Assembly (NCBI RefSeq): GCF_900094595.1
Contig: NZ_FMAD01000008.1
Span: 241,508 to 305,507 of the forward strand
Source: Cupriavidus alkaliphilus
Lineage (GTDB): Bacteria > Pseudomonadota > Gammaproteobacteria > Burkholderiales > Burkholderiaceae
Reading direction: 5' to 3'
DNA: 64,000 bases
A model generated the notes under the pieces. That model saw only the letters and a list, made by a program, of their open reading frames with translations. It was not told where the DNA came from and made no database searches. Of the stretch, positions 7,598-17,359 are shown in pieces; positions within the stretch are counted from its first letter, which is position 1, and the number at the start of each line of letters is the position of its first letter. A program made the position numbers and the translations under genes.

Positions 7598-8917
7598 ATG
7601 ACCGGCATCCACCTGCCGCCAGGCCTGGCACCCGGTCAGGCCCCCGACCCGCAGGCCCTGCGCACCGCCATCGCCGTCGACCAGGTCGCGGCGCTGCAGC
7701 CGGTGGCCGAGGCCACCGAGTCGAACGTCCAGAACGCCACCGGCCAGGCCATCCGCCACAGCGCGCTGGCAAGCGGCCCCAATGCCATGGCAGGCCAGGG
7801 CGCCCTGCTGCCGGGCGCGTCGACGCAGGAATCGCTGAGTGCGGCGGCGCGGGCCATCCTGGCCGTGATGGACGGTGCCGAAGCCCAGCCGGTGCGCAGC
7901 AATGCCTCGTTGCTGCCGGCGGCGCCGACGGCAGCGTCGGCGCAGGCCACCGCCGCGGCGCTGGCCAATGCGGTCGGCCACAGCGGCCTGTTCTATGAAT
8001 CGCACCTGGCGCAGTGGGTGGCCGGCGCGCGCGGGCTGGCGAGCCTGCGGCAGGAGCCGCAGGCGCAGGTTCCGGTGCCGGGCCGGCCCTTTGTCCCGGC
8101 CGGTGCCAGCCAGGGCGCCGCTGCCGCGCCGCCGTCGCTGCAGCTGGCCTATGCCGGCAGCGGCGCAGGGGCGGAACCGGCGCGGCCGTCCATGCCGCCG
8201 CTGTTGCCGGCCTCGCAGGTGCTGGCCGAAGCGCTGGCCTCGGCCGGCAATCCGCGCGTGGCCCACAGCCATGCGGCGGCCGAGCAGGCGTTGCGGCAAG
8301 GCACCGCGACCACGGCGGCCTACAGCCGCGGTGCCGCCGCCGAACCGGCCGCGCAGCGCCCGTCAGCGGCAACGCTGGCGACGCAGGCCTACCAATCGAC
8401 AGCCGAAGCTGGCGCGCGCCTGGCCGCGCTCGACAGCCTGGCCAGCCAACCGGCGCGCGCATCGGATGGCGCTACGCCATCCGCTCCGGCGGATGCCGGC
8501 CGGCCAGCGCCGGCCGCCGGCCCGGCCATCCATCCCGCCACCGAAGGCGTGGTCCGCCAGCAGCTGGAGTTGCTCGCCACGCAGCAGTTTCGCTTTGCCG
8601 GCGAAGCCTGGCCTGGCGTGCCGATGGAATGGGAACTGCTGCGCGCGGAGGCCGACGCCGCCGCCCACGGCGAAGCCGCGCGGCCGTGGTCGAGCCGCCT
8701 GCGGCTGCAGTTGCCCAACCTGGGCGTGGTCGAAGCGGTACTCACCCTCGGCCCTGGCGGTCTCGACGCCCGCGTAGCCACGCCCGAAACCGACGTGGCG
8801 GCGCGCTTCATCGCGGCGCGGCCGCAGCTGCGCAGCCAGCTCGAGGCGCATGGCATTGCCGTGCAGCGCCTGAGCGTGCAGACGCAGGACAGCCTGGCGC
8901 AAGGCGCAACGCAATGA
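7598..8917 (+). CDS. FliK-like hook-length control paralogue
   Basis: A 439-residue protein with a long Ala/Pro/Gln-rich N-terminal part and a compact C-terminal domain (about residues 360-435: WSSRLRLQLPNLGVVEAVLT, LDARVATPETDVAARFIAAR, LRSQLEAHGIAVQRLSVQTQ). That layout and end match the Flg_hook domain of FliK. It is distinct from the second, canonical fliK at 15501. FliK-like/FlhB-like gene pairs directly upstream of fliE are seen in other Burkholderiales. The stop overlaps the ATG of the FlhB-like gene (ATGA), so the two are normally coupled. Start 7598 is the only good ATG after fliT; the 73-base gap has no clear promoter. Confidence 0.8.
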   Translation: MTGIHLPPGLAPGQAPDPQALRTAIAVDQVAALQPVAEATESNVQNATGQAIRHSALASGPNAMAGQGALLPGASTQESLSAAARAILAVMDGAEAQPVRSNASLLPAAPTAASAQATAAALANAVGHSGLFYESHLAQWVAGARGLASLRQEPQAQVPVPGRPFVPAGASQGAAAAPPSLQLAYAGSGAGAEPARPSMPPLLPASQVLAEALASAGNPRVAHSHAAAEQALRQGTATTAAYSRGAAAEPAAQRPSAATLATQAYQSTAEAGARLAALDSLASQPARASDGATPSAPADAGRPAPAAGPAIHPATEGVVRQQLELLATQQFRFAGEAWPGVPMEWELLRAEADAAAHGEAARPWSSRLRLQLPNLGVVEAVLTLGPGGLDARVATPETDVAARFIAARPQLRSQLEAHGIAVQRLSVQTQDSLAQGATQ

Positions 8918-9207
8918 GCGACGCAGCACACGAACGCGGCGCAGCGATCGCGCTGTCGTAGCAGCACAGCGACAAGGCGCCGCGCGTGGTCGCCAAGGGC
9001 TATGGCGTGGTCGCCGAAGCCATCATCGCCCGCGCGCGCGAGGCCAACGTCTACGTCCACGACTCGCCGACGCTGGTGAACCTGCTGATGCAGGTCGACC
9101 TCGACAGCCACGTGCCGCCGCAGCTCTATGTGGCGGTGGCCGAACTGCTGGCGTGGATCTATCGACTGGAATCCGGACTGGATCCCGACGCGCCGGGTCC
9201 GGCCTGA
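8914..9207 (+). pseudogene. FlhB-like (FhlB) gene interrupted by an in-frame amber codon
   Basis: One reading frame from ATG 8914 to the TGA at 9205-9207 encodes a short homologue of the FlhB C-terminal domain: MSDAAHERGAAIALS, a TAG at 8959-8961, then QHSDKAPRVVAKGYGVVAEA, RAREANVYVHDSPTLVNLLM, QVDLDSHVPPQLYVAVAELL. The family has Tyr at the TAG position (typically ALxY), so TAC or TAT to TAG is a single-base change. It could be a true loss, a sequencing error, a suppressed amber, or be rescued by re-initiation at GTG 8986, which would keep 73 residues and the core fold. The start overlaps the stop of the FliK-like gene. Confidence 0.85.
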
Positions 9208-9222
9208 GCGCGGGCCCGACGG

Positions 9223-9263
9223 AAAAAGCCCCCGGCCGCTTGCGCGTCCCGGGGGCTTTCTGT
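9223..9263. terminator. Bidirectional terminator between the FlhB-like gene and fliE
   Basis: AAAGCCCCCGG (9225-9235) pairs perfectly over 11 bases with CCGGGGGCTTT (9249-9259). A/T runs flank both sides, so it can serve both convergent transcripts. Confidence 0.9.
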
Positions 9264-9282
9264 TCCAGTCAAGGCATTCGCC

Positions 9283-9606
9283 TTACACCGGCATATTCAT
9301 CATCTCCTGATAAGCCGCCACCAGCCGGTTGCGCACCTGCACCCCGGTCTGGAATGACACATTGGCCTTCTGCAGGTCGATCATCACGTCGTTGAGCGCC
9401 ACGCCGGGCTTGCCCAGTTCGAACGCCTCGGCCTGGCCGTAGGCGCGCTCCTGCGCGGCGTTGATGCGGCCGAGCGAGCGCTGCAGCTCGCCGGCGAAGC
9501 CGCCGCCGACCGGCGCCGCGGCCTGCCCGGCTGGGTTGCCGGAGGCAACCTGGGACATCCCGCGCAGTTGCTGCAGCATGCCCTCGATGGAAGAGATAGT
9601 GGTCAT
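9283..9606 (-). CDS. fliE: Flagellar hook-basal body protein FliE
   Basis: FliE, 107 residues, joins the MS ring to the proximal rod and is an export substrate. The C-terminal signature is complete: FELGKPGVALNDVMIDLQKA, NVSFQTGVQVRNRLVAAYQE, ending MMNMPV. The N-terminus has the usual IEGMLQQLRGM helix. It is transcribed away from fliF, sharing the 413-base intergenic region at 9607-10019. Confidence 0.96.
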   Translation of the reverse strand: MTTISSIEGMLQQLRGMSQVASGNPAGQAAAPVGGGFAGELQRSLGRINAAQERAYGQAEAFELGKPGVALNDVMIDLQKANVSFQTGVQVRNRLVAAYQEMMNMPV

Positions 9607-10019
9607 GGGTCGTGATCGGCCGGATGTCCGGCCCGGTTGGTCGTAGGGCGCGCCGTTGGCGCCGGTTGGCCGGTACCCGGCCTGCCACAGGCCCGCGCCG
9701 GGCGGATCCGCAGCCAGTTTCAGCCCTCGCAGCGTACCCGCCGCCCCCCTCGCCCGATGGACCGAAATCGGCCGGAAAACCCGGTCTATTCACCGGATTG
9801 TCTCGCTCAAGTCTGGCCGATCATTGCCACCGTGCCGGAAGAGCGCGGGCCGTGGTCCCGTGCGGGTGCCGGCAATCACCAGACAACCATCCATTCGGGA
9901 GTACGCGTGTTTTCTCTGCAGCGTAATGTGAGCCGTGCCGTGAGCCGTGCCGACGACCAAGGCGGTCAGCATCGCCCGTGCCGTCGCGAGCGTCGCGGCG
10001 CCGGATCCGGAGCACGCGC
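9607..10019. promoter_or_regulatory. Divergent fliE/fliF intergenic region
   Basis: A 413-base non-coding region between two divergent flagellar operons must hold promoters for both. I see no FliA-type or correctly spaced sigma-54 site. A perfect 12-base direct repeat (GTGAGCCGTGCC at 9928-9939 and 9940-9951) sits about 70 bases before the fliF start. In this group middle flagellar genes are usually under FlhDC, whose sites are too loose to call by eye. Confidence 0.5.
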
Positions 10020-11741
10020 ATGACCGCGGCAGTGGCACTGCCCGGGCGTCCGGCCGAAGTGCTGGAGCGCCTGAAGGCCAACCCGAAGCTGCCGCTGATG
10101 CTGGGCGGAGCGGCCCTGGCCGCCGCGATCGCGGTGGGCGTGCTGTGGTCGCGCGGCCCGGACTACAAGGTGCTGTACAGCAACCTGTCCGAGCGCGACG
10201 GCGGCGCGGTGCTGCAGTCGCTGCAGCAGATGAACGTGCCGTACAAGTTCGCCGAAGGCGGCGGCGCCGTGATGGTGCCGGCCGAGAAGGTGCACGAGAC
10301 GCGCCTGCGGCTGGCCTCGCAGGGCCTGCCCAAGAGCGGCACCGCCGGCATGGAGCTGATGGACAACCAGAAGTTCGGCATCAGCCAGTTTGCCGAGCAG
10401 GTCAACTACCAGCGCGGGCTGGAGGGCGAACTGGCGCGCTCGATCGAATCGATCGCCGCGGTGCAGTCCGCGCGCGTGCACCTGGCGATTCCCAAGCCGA
10501 CGCTGTTCGTGCGCGAGCGCCAGAAGCCGACCGCCTCGATCGTGCTGCAGCTGTACCCGGGCCGCGCCATCGATGAAGGCCAGGTGGCTGCGATCAGCCA
10601 CCTGGTGTCGTCGAGCGTGCCGGAGCTGACGCCCAAGTCGATCTCGATCGTCGACCAGCACGGCAACCTGCTGTCGAACACCGGCAACGAGCGCATGCTC
10701 GACGCCACCCAGCTCAAGTATGTACAGGCGCTGGAGCAGAACTACCTGAAGCGCATCGAGGCGATCCTGACGCCGATCGTCGGCAAGGACAACGTGCGCG
10801 CGCAGGTCACCGCCGACGTCGACTTCTCCATCGTCGAGCACACCGACGAAAGCTACAAGCCCAACCAGGACCCGACCCGCTCGGCGATCCGCAGCCAGCA
10901 GACCAGCGAATCGACCCAGCAGGGCGCAACCCCGCCGGGCGGCGTGCCCGGCGCGCTGTCGAACCAGCCGCCCGCTGCCGCCGCCGCGCCCGTGACCACG
11001 CCGCAGACGCCGCGCGCGGGCCAGGCGCCGGGCCAGGCCGGCGCACCGGCAGCGGGGCAACCCGGCCAGCCTGGCCAGCCTGGCCAGGCGGCGCAGGGCG
11101 CCACCGCCACCGCGTCCAGCGGCCCGAGCAGCAATCGCCGCGACTCTACCGTCAACTATGAACTGGACCGCTCGGTGCGCCACGTGCAGCAGGCCCCGGG
11201 CGGCGTGCGCCGGCTGTCGGTGGCGGTGGTGGTCAACTACCGCCAGCAGGCCGATGCCAAGGGCAAGCTCGTGGCCGAGCCGCTGCCGCCGGCGCTGCTG
11301 GCGCAGATCCAGAACCTGACCAAGGAAGCGATGGGGTTCTCGGCCGACCGCGGCGACTCCATCAACGTGGTCAACAGCCCCTTCACCGCCGAGCGCGAGA
11401 AGGCCGAGCCCGAACTGCCGCTGTGGAAGCAGCCCGACATGATTGCACTGGGCAAGAGCCTGGCCGGCTACCTGCTGCTGGCACTGCTGGCGCTGTTCGT
11501 GTGGTTCAAGGTGGCGCGCCCGATCCTGCGCCGCTACACCGCGCCGCCGTTGCCGGCACCGGAGCCCAGGGACGAGACCGAGGCGGTGCTGCTGCCGCCG
11601 GAAGAGCCGGCCAATCCGGAAGTCCTGCGGCTTGCCGCGAAGTATGAAAGCGACCTCGCGCTGGTGCGCGACGCCGCCCAGCGCGACCCCCGCCTGGTCG
11701 CCAGCGTGATCAAGAACTGGATTAGCAATGACAACCGCTAA
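10020..11741 (+). CDS. fliF: Flagellar MS-ring protein FliF
   Basis: FliF, 573 residues from ATG 10020 (GGAG seven bases upstream). A first membrane helix ([20 protein letters not shown], about 22-41) is followed by the YscJ/FliF ring domains ([60 protein letters not shown]). After a second membrane helix ([20 protein letters not shown]) comes the cytoplasmic FliG-binding tail, ending [16 protein letters not shown]. Residues about 287-375 form a long Pro/Gln/Ala/Gly linker with [11 protein letters not shown] repeats, longer than in enteric FliF. The last 14 bases overlap fliG. Confidence 0.97.
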   Translation: MTAAVALPGRPAEVLERLKANPKLPLMLGGAALAAAIAVGVLWSRGPDYKVLYSNLSERDGGAVLQSLQQMNVPYKFAEGGGAVMVPAEKVHETRLRLASQGLPKSGTAGMELMDNQKFGISQFAEQVNYQRGLEGELARSIESIAAVQSARVHLAIPKPTLFVRERQKPTASIVLQLYPGRAIDEGQVAAISHLVSSSVPELTPKSISIVDQHGNLLSNTGNERMLDATQLKYVQALEQNYLKRIEAILTPIVGKDNVRAQVTADVDFSIVEHTDESYKPNQDPTRSAIRSQQTSESTQQGATPPGGVPGALSNQPPAAAAAPVTTPQTPRAGQAPGQAGAPAAGQPGQPGQPGQAAQGATATASSGPSSNRRDSTVNYELDRSVRHVQQAPGGVRRLSVAVVVNYRQQADAKGKLVAEPLPPALLAQIQNLTKEAMGFSADRGDSINVVNSPFTAEREKAEPELPLWKQPDMIALGKSLAGYLLLALLALFVWFKVARPILRRYTAPPLPAPEPRDETEAVLLPPEEPANPEVLRLAAKYESDLALVRDAAQRDPRLVASVIKNWISNDNR

Positions 11742-12738
11742 GGGCATCTCTGAATCCGGCCTGCAGAAGAGCGCGGTGCTGATGATGGCGATCGGCGAGG
11801 ATGCCGCGGCCGAGGTGTTCAAGCACCTGTCGCAGCGCGAAGTGCAGGAGCTGGGTTCGGCCATGGCCACGCTCAGCTCGGTCACCCGCGAGGAAATGGC
11901 CGAGGTGCTGGGCGAGTTCCGCGCCGAGACCGAGCAGTACCTGGCGCTGAACGTCGACTCCAGCGCGTTTATCCGCAGCGTGCTGAACAAGGCGCTGGGC
12001 GAGGAGCGCGCGCAGTCGGTGATCGAGGACATCCTGGAATCGCGCGATCCGGGCGGCGGCATCGACTCGCTGAACTGGATGGATGCCACCGCCATCGCCG
12101 AGCTGATCCGCGACGAGCATCCGCAGATCATCGCCACCATCCTGATCCACCTGGACCGCCAGAAGTCGTCCGAAGTGCTGGGGCTGTTCACCGACCGCCT
12201 GCGCAACGACGTGATCCTGCGCATCGCCACCTTCGGCGGCGTGCAGCCGGGCGCGCTGCAGGAACTGACCGACGTGCTGACCAAGCTGCTGGCGGGCCAG
12301 AGCCTGAAGCGCAGCCGCATGGGCGGCGTGCGCACCGCGGCCGAGATCATCAACCTGATGAGCACCGCGCACGAGGAAGCGGTCATCGACGGCGTGCGCC
12401 TGCACGACGGCGACCTCGCGCAGAAGATCATCGACGAGATGTTCCTGTTCGAGAACCTGCTCGAGGTCGACGACCGCGGCATCCAGCGCGTGCTCAAGGA
12501 AATCGCCACCGAATCGCTTATCGTCGCGCTCAAGGGCGCGCCGCAGGAGCTGCGCGACAAGTTCATCCGCAACATGTCCACCCGCGCCGGCGAGATGCTG
12601 CGCGAGGACCTGGAGGCGCTGGGCCCGGTGCGCGTGTCGCAGGTCGAGGCCGAGCAGAAGGCCATCCTGCAGGTGGTAAGGCGCCTGGCGGATGCGGGCG
12701 AAGTGCAGATCGGCGGAGGCGACGATGCCTATGTCTGA
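11728..12738 (+). CDS. fliG: Flagellar motor switch protein FliG
   Basis: FliG, 336 residues, part of the C ring that sets rotation direction and generates torque with MotA. Visible family features are [20 protein letters not shown] (N domain), the middle-domain [20 protein letters not shown], and the C-terminal torque helix region ([20 protein letters not shown], then [20 protein letters not shown]) with the charged residues facing MotA. It begins inside the 3' end of fliF and its own end overlaps fliH by 14 bases, which indicates tight translational coupling. Confidence 0.97.
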   Translation: MTTAKGISESGLQKSAVLMMAIGEDAAAEVFKHLSQREVQELGSAMATLSSVTREEMAEVLGEFRAETEQYLALNVDSSAFIRSVLNKALGEERAQSVIEDILESRDPGGGIDSLNWMDATAIAELIRDEHPQIIATILIHLDRQKSSEVLGLFTDRLRNDVILRIATFGGVQPGALQELTDVLTKLLAGQSLKRSRMGGVRTAAEIINLMSTAHEEAVIDGVRLHDGDLAQKIIDEMFLFENLLEVDDRGIQRVLKEIATESLIVALKGAPQELRDKFIRNMSTRAGEMLREDLEALGPVRVSQVEAEQKAILQVVRRLADAGEVQIGGGDDAYV

Positions 12739-13537
12739 GGCTGACCCCGAGCGCGGGGCCGGGCGCCGCGGCCTGGGCGCCGACCCGTTTTCGTCGCTGG
12801 GCGGCAACGGCGCCGCCGGCGCCGGCGCCTTCGCGCCGTTCGAGCCGCCGCGCCGCGCGCGTGGCGGTGCGGCCGGCTGGCAGCGCTGGCAGATGGGCTC
12901 GCTCGATCCCCGGCATGCCGAACCGCTCGAGACGCTGGCCGCCGTGCCGGCCGAACCCGCGCCGCCGCCGATCGACTTCGCCGCCCTCGACGCGATGCGC
13001 GAAGGCGCGCGCAAGGAAGGCTACGCCCAGGGCTACACCCAGGGCCAGACCCAGGGCTACGGCGACGGCCATCGCGAAGGCTATGCGCGCGGCCTGGAAG
13101 CCGCCCGCAACGAGGCCGCGCAGCTGCAAGCGCTGGCAGGCAACCTGCGCGGCGCGCTCGGCAGCGTCGATGAGCAGGTCGCGCGCGCGCTGGTGTCGCT
13201 GGCGCTGGACGTGGCGCGACAACTGGTGCGCTCGACGCTGGCGCAAGACCCCGCGGCCTTGCTGCCGGCGGTGCGCGAACTGCTGACCAGCGAACCCGCG
13301 CTGTCCGGATCGCCCAGCCTGCTGCTGCACCCCGACGACGTGGTGCTGGTCGAGACCCACCTGCATGGGGAACTCGCCGCCGCCGGCTGGACCGTGCGCG
13401 CCGATCCGTCCGTGGCGCGCGGCGGCTGCATCGCCAGCGCCGCCAGCGGCGAGCGCGACGCCACGCTGCCCACCCGCTGGACCCGCGTGGTGCGGGCGCT
13501 GGGCCGCGACGACCCGTGGGAGCCGCCGCATGCCTGA
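12725..13537 (+). CDS. fliH: Flagellar export ATPase regulator FliH
   Basis: FliH, 270 residues, anchors and controls the FliI ATPase of the export apparatus. Residues about 100-120 carry the GxxxG-type repeats characteristic of FliH ([20 protein letters not shown]). The C-terminal half has [20 protein letters not shown] and the [19 protein letters not shown] segment of the V-ATPase subunit E-like fold. ATG 12725 is preferred over ATG 12731 because GGAGG ends five bases before it. The start overlaps fliG and the end overlaps fliI by 8 bases. Confidence 0.94.
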   Translation: MPMSEADPERGAGRRGLGADPFSSLGGNGAAGAGAFAPFEPPRRARGGAAGWQRWQMGSLDPRHAEPLETLAAVPAEPAPPPIDFAALDAMREGARKEGYAQGYTQGQTQGYGDGHREGYARGLEAARNEAAQLQALAGNLRGALGSVDEQVARALVSLALDVARQLVRSTLAQDPAALLPAVRELLTSEPALSGSPSLLLHPDDVVLVETHLHGELAAAGWTVRADPSVARGGCIASAASGERDATLPTRWTRVVRALGRDDPWEPPHA

Positions 13538-15026
13538 CACCGCGCAGGACACCCGCGCCGCCGCGCCCGCGCCCGACGCGGCGCACGACCACGCGCAGCG
13601 CTGGATCGATGCGCTGAACGGCGCCGCGGCCGGCATCGCCGGGCTCGACAGCAAGCGCAGCTGTGGCCGCCTGACGCGCGCGGCGGGGCTGGTGCTGGAA
13701 GCCGTGGGCCTGCGCTTGCCGGTGGGCAGCGATTGCCTGATCGAGCTGCCCGCCGGACAGTTCACCACCGACAGCAACGCCCCGCGCACCGCCGAAGCCG
13801 AAGTGGTCGGCTTTGGCGCCGACCGCCTCTACCTGATGCCGCAGTCCGACGTGGTCGGGCTGCTGCCCGGCGCGCGTGTCTATCCCCTGGAGCCGTCGCC
13901 GCAACCGGCCGGTGCCACCGCGCCGCGCGAGCCGGGCTCCAAGCGCCTGCCGGTCGGCCCGGGCCTGCTGGGCCGCGTGCTGGATGCGGCCGGCCGCCCG
14001 CTGGACGGGCTCGGCCCGCTTGCCGCGGCGATGGAAGTGCCGCTGGCCGGCGAGCAGATCAACCCGCTGATGCGCGCGCCGATCGAAACCGTGCTCGACA
14101 CCGGCGTGCGCGCCATCAACGGCATGCTGACCGTCGGCCGGGGCCAGCGCATGGGTCTGTTCGCGGGCTCGGGCGTCGGCAAGAGCGTGCTGCTGGGCAT
14201 GATGGCGCGCTACACCAGCGCCGACGTGATCGTGGTCGGCCTGATCGGCGAACGCGGCCGCGAAGTGAAGGAATTCATCGAGAACATCCTGGGGCCGGAG
14301 GGCCGCCGCCGCTCGGTGGTGGTGGCCGCGCCGGCCGACTGCTCGCCGCTGCTGCGCATGCAGGGCGCCGCCTATGCGACGCGGCTGGCCGAGTATTTCC
14401 GCGACCAGGGCCAGCACGTGCTGCTGATCATGGACTCGCTGACGCGCTACGCCATGGCCCAGCGCGAGATCGCGCTGGCAATCGGCGAGCCGCCCGCCAC
14501 CAAGGGCTATCCGCCCTCGGTCTTCGCCAAGCTGCCGACGCTGGTCGAGCGCACCGGCAACGGCCCCGAAGGCGGCGGCTCGATCACCGCGTTCTACACC
14601 GTGCTGACCGAGGGCGACGACCAGCAGGACCCGATCGCCGATTCCGCGCGCGCCATCCTGGACGGCCATATCGTGCTGTCGCGCAGCCTGGCCGAAGCCG
14701 GCCACTATCCGGCCATCGACGTCGAGGCCTCGATCAGCCGCGCCATGACCGCGCTGATCCCGCACGAGCAGTTCGGCTCGGTGCGCCGCTTCAAGCAGCT
14801 GATGTCGCGCTACCAGCGCAACCGCGACCTGATCAGCGTGGGCGCCTACGTGCCCGGCAACGACCCGGAACTGGACCTGGCGATCCAGCTGCATCCGCGC
14901 ATGGAAGCCTTCCTGCAGCAGGACATCCACGAACGCGCCGGCTACGCCGACGCCATCGCCGCGCTGCACAGCCTCTTCGACAGGAGTGAACATGCTCAAG
15001 CATTCACCGCTCAACACGCTGGCTGA
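13530..15026 (+). CDS. fliI: Flagellum-specific ATPase FliI
   Basis: FliI, 498 residues, the F1-beta-like ATPase of flagellar protein export. The P-loop is FAGSGVGKS (about 211-219), followed by [13 protein letters not shown]; the Walker B region is [20 protein letters not shown] (about 296-315). The ring-forming C-terminal segment ([20 protein letters not shown]) is intact. The C-terminus (FTAQHAG) runs 35 bases into fliJ, so fliJ's ribosome site lies inside fliI. ATG 13530 overlaps the end of fliH. Confidence 0.97.
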   Translation: MPDTAQDTRAAAPAPDAAHDHAQRWIDALNGAAAGIAGLDSKRSCGRLTRAAGLVLEAVGLRLPVGSDCLIELPAGQFTTDSNAPRTAEAEVVGFGADRLYLMPQSDVVGLLPGARVYPLEPSPQPAGATAPREPGSKRLPVGPGLLGRVLDAAGRPLDGLGPLAAAMEVPLAGEQINPLMRAPIETVLDTGVRAINGMLTVGRGQRMGLFAGSGVGKSVLLGMMARYTSADVIVVGLIGERGREVKEFIENILGPEGRRRSVVVAAPADCSPLLRMQGAAYATRLAEYFRDQGQHVLLIMDSLTRYAMAQREIALAIGEPPATKGYPPSVFAKLPTLVERTGNGPEGGGSITAFYTVLTEGDDQQDPIADSARAILDGHIVLSRSLAEAGHYPAIDVEASISRAMTALIPHEQFGSVRRFKQLMSRYQRNRDLISVGAYVPGNDPELDLAIQLHPRMEAFLQQDIHERAGYADAIAALHSLFDRSEHAQAFTAQHAG

Positions 15027-15450
15027 CCTGGCCCAGACCGACACCGATGCCGCCGCGCGCGAGCTCGGCCGGCTGCAGGGCTTGCGCACGCAGGCGGAGC
15101 TGCAGCTCAACCAGCTCACGCAATACCGCCAGGAATACCGCGAGCGCATGCAGGTGGTGGCGGCGCAGGGCATCACCTCCAGCCGCTGGCAGGACTTTTC
15201 GCGCTTCCTCGATTCGCTGGACCAGGCCATCCGCCAGCAGGGCGCGGCCCTGGCCAAGGCCGAGGCCGACCTGCTGGCCGGCCGCAACCGCTGGCAGCAC
15301 CAGAAGCGCCGCCTGAACTCCTTCGACACGCTGATCGCGCGCGCGGAAGCGAAGCAAGAGCAGGTGGCCGCGCGCCGCGAGCAGCGCGCCAACGACGAAT
15401 ACGCCGCCCGCCTGGCCCGCACCGCGGCCAGCCGCCTGAGCGAAGCCTGA
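14992..15450 (+). CDS. fliJ: Flagellar export protein FliJ
   Basis: FliJ, 152 residues, a helical hairpin inserted in the FliI hexamer that couples ATPase and export gate. It is almost all coiled coil: [40 protein letters not shown] and [20 protein letters not shown]. The [15 protein letters not shown] motif is conserved in FliJ. ATG 14992 has AGGAG five bases upstream. The start overlaps the end of fliI by 35 bases. Confidence 0.94.
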   Translation: MLKHSPLNTLADLAQTDTDAAARELGRLQGLRTQAELQLNQLTQYRQEYRERMQVVAAQGITSSRWQDFSRFLDSLDQAIRQQGAALAKAEADLLAGRNRWQHQKRRLNSFDTLIARAEAKQEQVAARREQRANDEYAARLARTAASRLSEA

Positions 15451-15500
15451 ACGATGCCTGGGCGGTAACAACCCGCCGGGCCATACCGTAGCGAATCCCC

Positions 15501-16940
15501 ATGATCGATATCAGCCAGATTGTCAGCAGCGCCGCCAACGCGGTGGAAGGCGCCCGGCGCGCGAGCGCCGACGCCGCCACCAACGGCTTCCGCGACGCGC
15601 TCTCGCAGGCCCGCGACAGCCACAAGGCCGCCGCTCCGGCGCCCGCCGCCAAGGAGCCGGCCGCGCGCGACAAGCCCGCGGCGCGGCCGGCGGCGGCACA
15701 GGCCGACGCCGGCAAGCCGCAACACACCGCCGCCACCGGCAAGAAGGCCGCTGCCGGCGAGAAGGATCAGGACAAGGAAGACGACGCCGCCGCAACACCG
15801 ACGGATGCCGCCGCCGCGGCGGCCGCATTGGCGCTGATGCTTCCCGCCGCAGCGCCAGCGAACCCCACGACCATGCCAGCCGGCGCGGCAGGCGCCGCTG
15901 TCGCCGGTATGGCCGACACCGGCAGTGCCGCGGCCTTGCAGGCGGCGCTCAGCAACACCGTGCCGAACGCCACCGCGCAAACCCAGGTCGCAACCGGCAC
16001 CGCGGCAAGCCCTGCCGACGGCACCGCATTGGCCGACCCGTTGCAGGCGGTCACCGCCGAAGCGCGACCGGCGCAGCCGTCGGCCGCCGACACGCTGGCC
16101 ACCATCGCCTCGCAACGCGCGGCGATGCAGCCCGGCGGCAGCGCCGGCACCGATGCAAAAGCCGGTGCCACACCGGCGGTTGCGGGCGACGTGCTGGCAG
16201 TCCGCCAAGCGGATCTGCCAGGCCAGGATACCGGCGCCTCCGCGGGCGGATCGGGGCATCGCCCTGACAGCGGTCTCGGCCAGCATCGCGCCGATCCCCT
16301 CGCCGCCAATCCTGCCGCGCCCGATGCCCGGCCCGCCGCCGGCCAGTTCGCTGCCGCGCAAGCTGCCGCGCGCGCCGGCGAGACCGCAGCGGCCACTCCC
16401 GACAGCACCCCTGCCGTGGCCGCCACGCTGGCCGGACAACCCACTCCGGCCGCTGCCGCCGCTGCAGCCAGCCGGCCCGTGGTCGCCCCGCCGCTGTACG
16501 ATAGCCAGTGGCCCCAGGCCCTGAGCCAGCAGATGATCCGCCTGGGCACGCAAGGCCAGCAAAGCGCCGAACTGCAGCTGAACCCGCCTGACCTGGGGCC
16601 GCTGAAGGTGGTGCTCAACGTGGTCAACGACCAGGCCCAGGCGCAATTCGTCTCGCCCCACCAGGCCGTGCGCGCCGCGGTCGAAGCCGCGCTGCCGCAC
16701 CTGCGCACCGCGCTGTCGGAAAACGGCATCCAGCTGGGCCACACCTCGGTCGGCGCCGATGGCTTTGCCAGCCAGGCCGGCAACGGCAATGGGCAGCAAC
16801 AGCAGGGGCCTGGGCACGGGCGCACACAAGCCGGCTTTGGTGGCGCTGCGGTGGCGGCGGCAGATCCGGTGCCAACGGCCAGTGCAGCGGTACGGTCCGC
16901 GCGCGTGCTGGGGCTGGGGGAGATTGATACGTTTGCTTGA
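15501..16940 (+). CDS. fliK: Flagellar hook-length control protein FliK
   Basis: FliK, 479 residues, the secreted ruler that stops hook growth by switching FlhB. The long N-terminal region is Ala/Pro/Thr-rich and poorly structured, as expected of the ruler. The C-terminal Flg_hook domain is clear at about residues 335-425: SQQMIRLGTQGQQSAELQLN, PPDLGPLKVVLNVVNDQAQA, QFVSPHQAVRAAVEAALPHL, RTALSENGIQLGHTSVGADG. It closes the fliFGHIJK operon and is followed by a hairpin at 16984. Confidence 0.93.
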   Translation: MIDISQIVSSAANAVEGARRASADAATNGFRDALSQARDSHKAAAPAPAAKEPAARDKPAARPAAAQADAGKPQHTAATGKKAAAGEKDQDKEDDAAATPTDAAAAAAALALMLPAAAPANPTTMPAGAAGAAVAGMADTGSAAALQAALSNTVPNATAQTQVATGTAASPADGTALADPLQAVTAEARPAQPSAADTLATIASQRAAMQPGGSAGTDAKAGATPAVAGDVLAVRQADLPGQDTGASAGGSGHRPDSGLGQHRADPLAANPAAPDARPAAGQFAAAQAAARAGETAAATPDSTPAVAATLAGQPTPAAAAAAASRPVVAPPLYDSQWPQALSQQMIRLGTQGQQSAELQLNPPDLGPLKVVLNVVNDQAQAQFVSPHQAVRAAVEAALPHLRTALSENGIQLGHTSVGADGFASQAGNGNGQQQQGPGHGRTQAGFGGAAVAAADPVPTASAAVRSARVLGLGEIDTFA

Positions 16941-16983
16941 AGGACTCCGCCGCGCGGACTCGACCGCGCCCGGACAAGAGATC

Positions 16984-17012
16984 AAGGCCGCCTCAAGGGC
17001 GGCCTTGTCATG
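16984..17012 (+). terminator. Terminator candidate after fliK
   Basis: AAGGCCGCC (16984-16992) pairs with GGCGGCCTT (16998-17006) around a five-base loop. The T tract behind it is short, so termination may be partial. Confidence 0.55.
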
Positions 17013-17072
17013 TCCGCATAGGACCGCGCACGGAAGCCGGACACCTTGCTGCAACAAGATTGGCCGTTTTAC

Positions 17073-17101
17073 TGCTAGAATACGTAAACATTTTTGCTTA
17101 C
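17073..17101 (+). promoter_or_regulatory. hicAB promoter/operator candidate
   Basis: An extended -10 type TGCTAGAAT (17073-17081) stands in a local A/T-rich patch with no well-spaced -35. Just downstream GTAAAC (17084-17089) and GCTTAC (17096-17101) form an imperfect inverted repeat (5 of 6) around a T-run. Its place at the expected transcription start suits autoregulation by the HicB DNA-binding domain. This is inference from layout. Confidence 0.4.
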
Positions 17102-17133
17102 CCTATTCACCACTGAGCGGCAGGAGAGTTTGG

Positions 17134-17310
17134 GTGAAGCAGAGTGAATTTCGGCGATGGCTCGCAGGACAAGGCGCGACCTTCATTGAAGGCGCGAAGC
17201 ATGTCAGGGTGTATCTCAACGGCAGGCAATCGACCTTGCCCCGTCATCCCAGCCATGAGATCGGTGAGGGACTGCGCAAGGCGATCCTCAAGCAACTTGG
17301 CTTGGGGTGA
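17134..17310 (+). CDS. hicA: HicA-type mRNA interferase toxin
   Basis: A 58-residue basic protein from GTG 17134 (AGGAGA seven bases upstream). VKQSEFRRWLAGQGATFIEG, then AKHVRVYLNGRQSTLPRHP and EIGEGLRKAILKQLGL match the small double-stranded-RNA-binding fold of HicA, which cleaves mRNA in a ribosome-independent way. His23 (in GAKH) aligns with the catalytic His of HicA. The antitoxin gene follows after 49 bases. Confidence 0.9.
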   Translation: MKQSEFRRWLAGQGATFIEGAKHVRVYLNGRQSTLPRHPSHEIGEGLRKAILKQLGLG

Positions 17311-17359
17311 GCTGCAAGTCTGGACGTATCCTGCCCTCGTCGCCAAAAGGAGTTCAAAT

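Noticed and set aside
9811..9830. Possible sigma-54 promoter (TGGCCGATCATTGC) before fliF
   Set aside because: GG and GC are nine instead of ten bases apart, which sigma-54 does not accept; the flagella of this group are normally FlhDC-controlled.
12729..17057. Very long minus-strand open frame across fliI to fliK
   Set aside because: It is the shadow of high-GC coding sequence; the plus-strand flagellar genes have full family matches.
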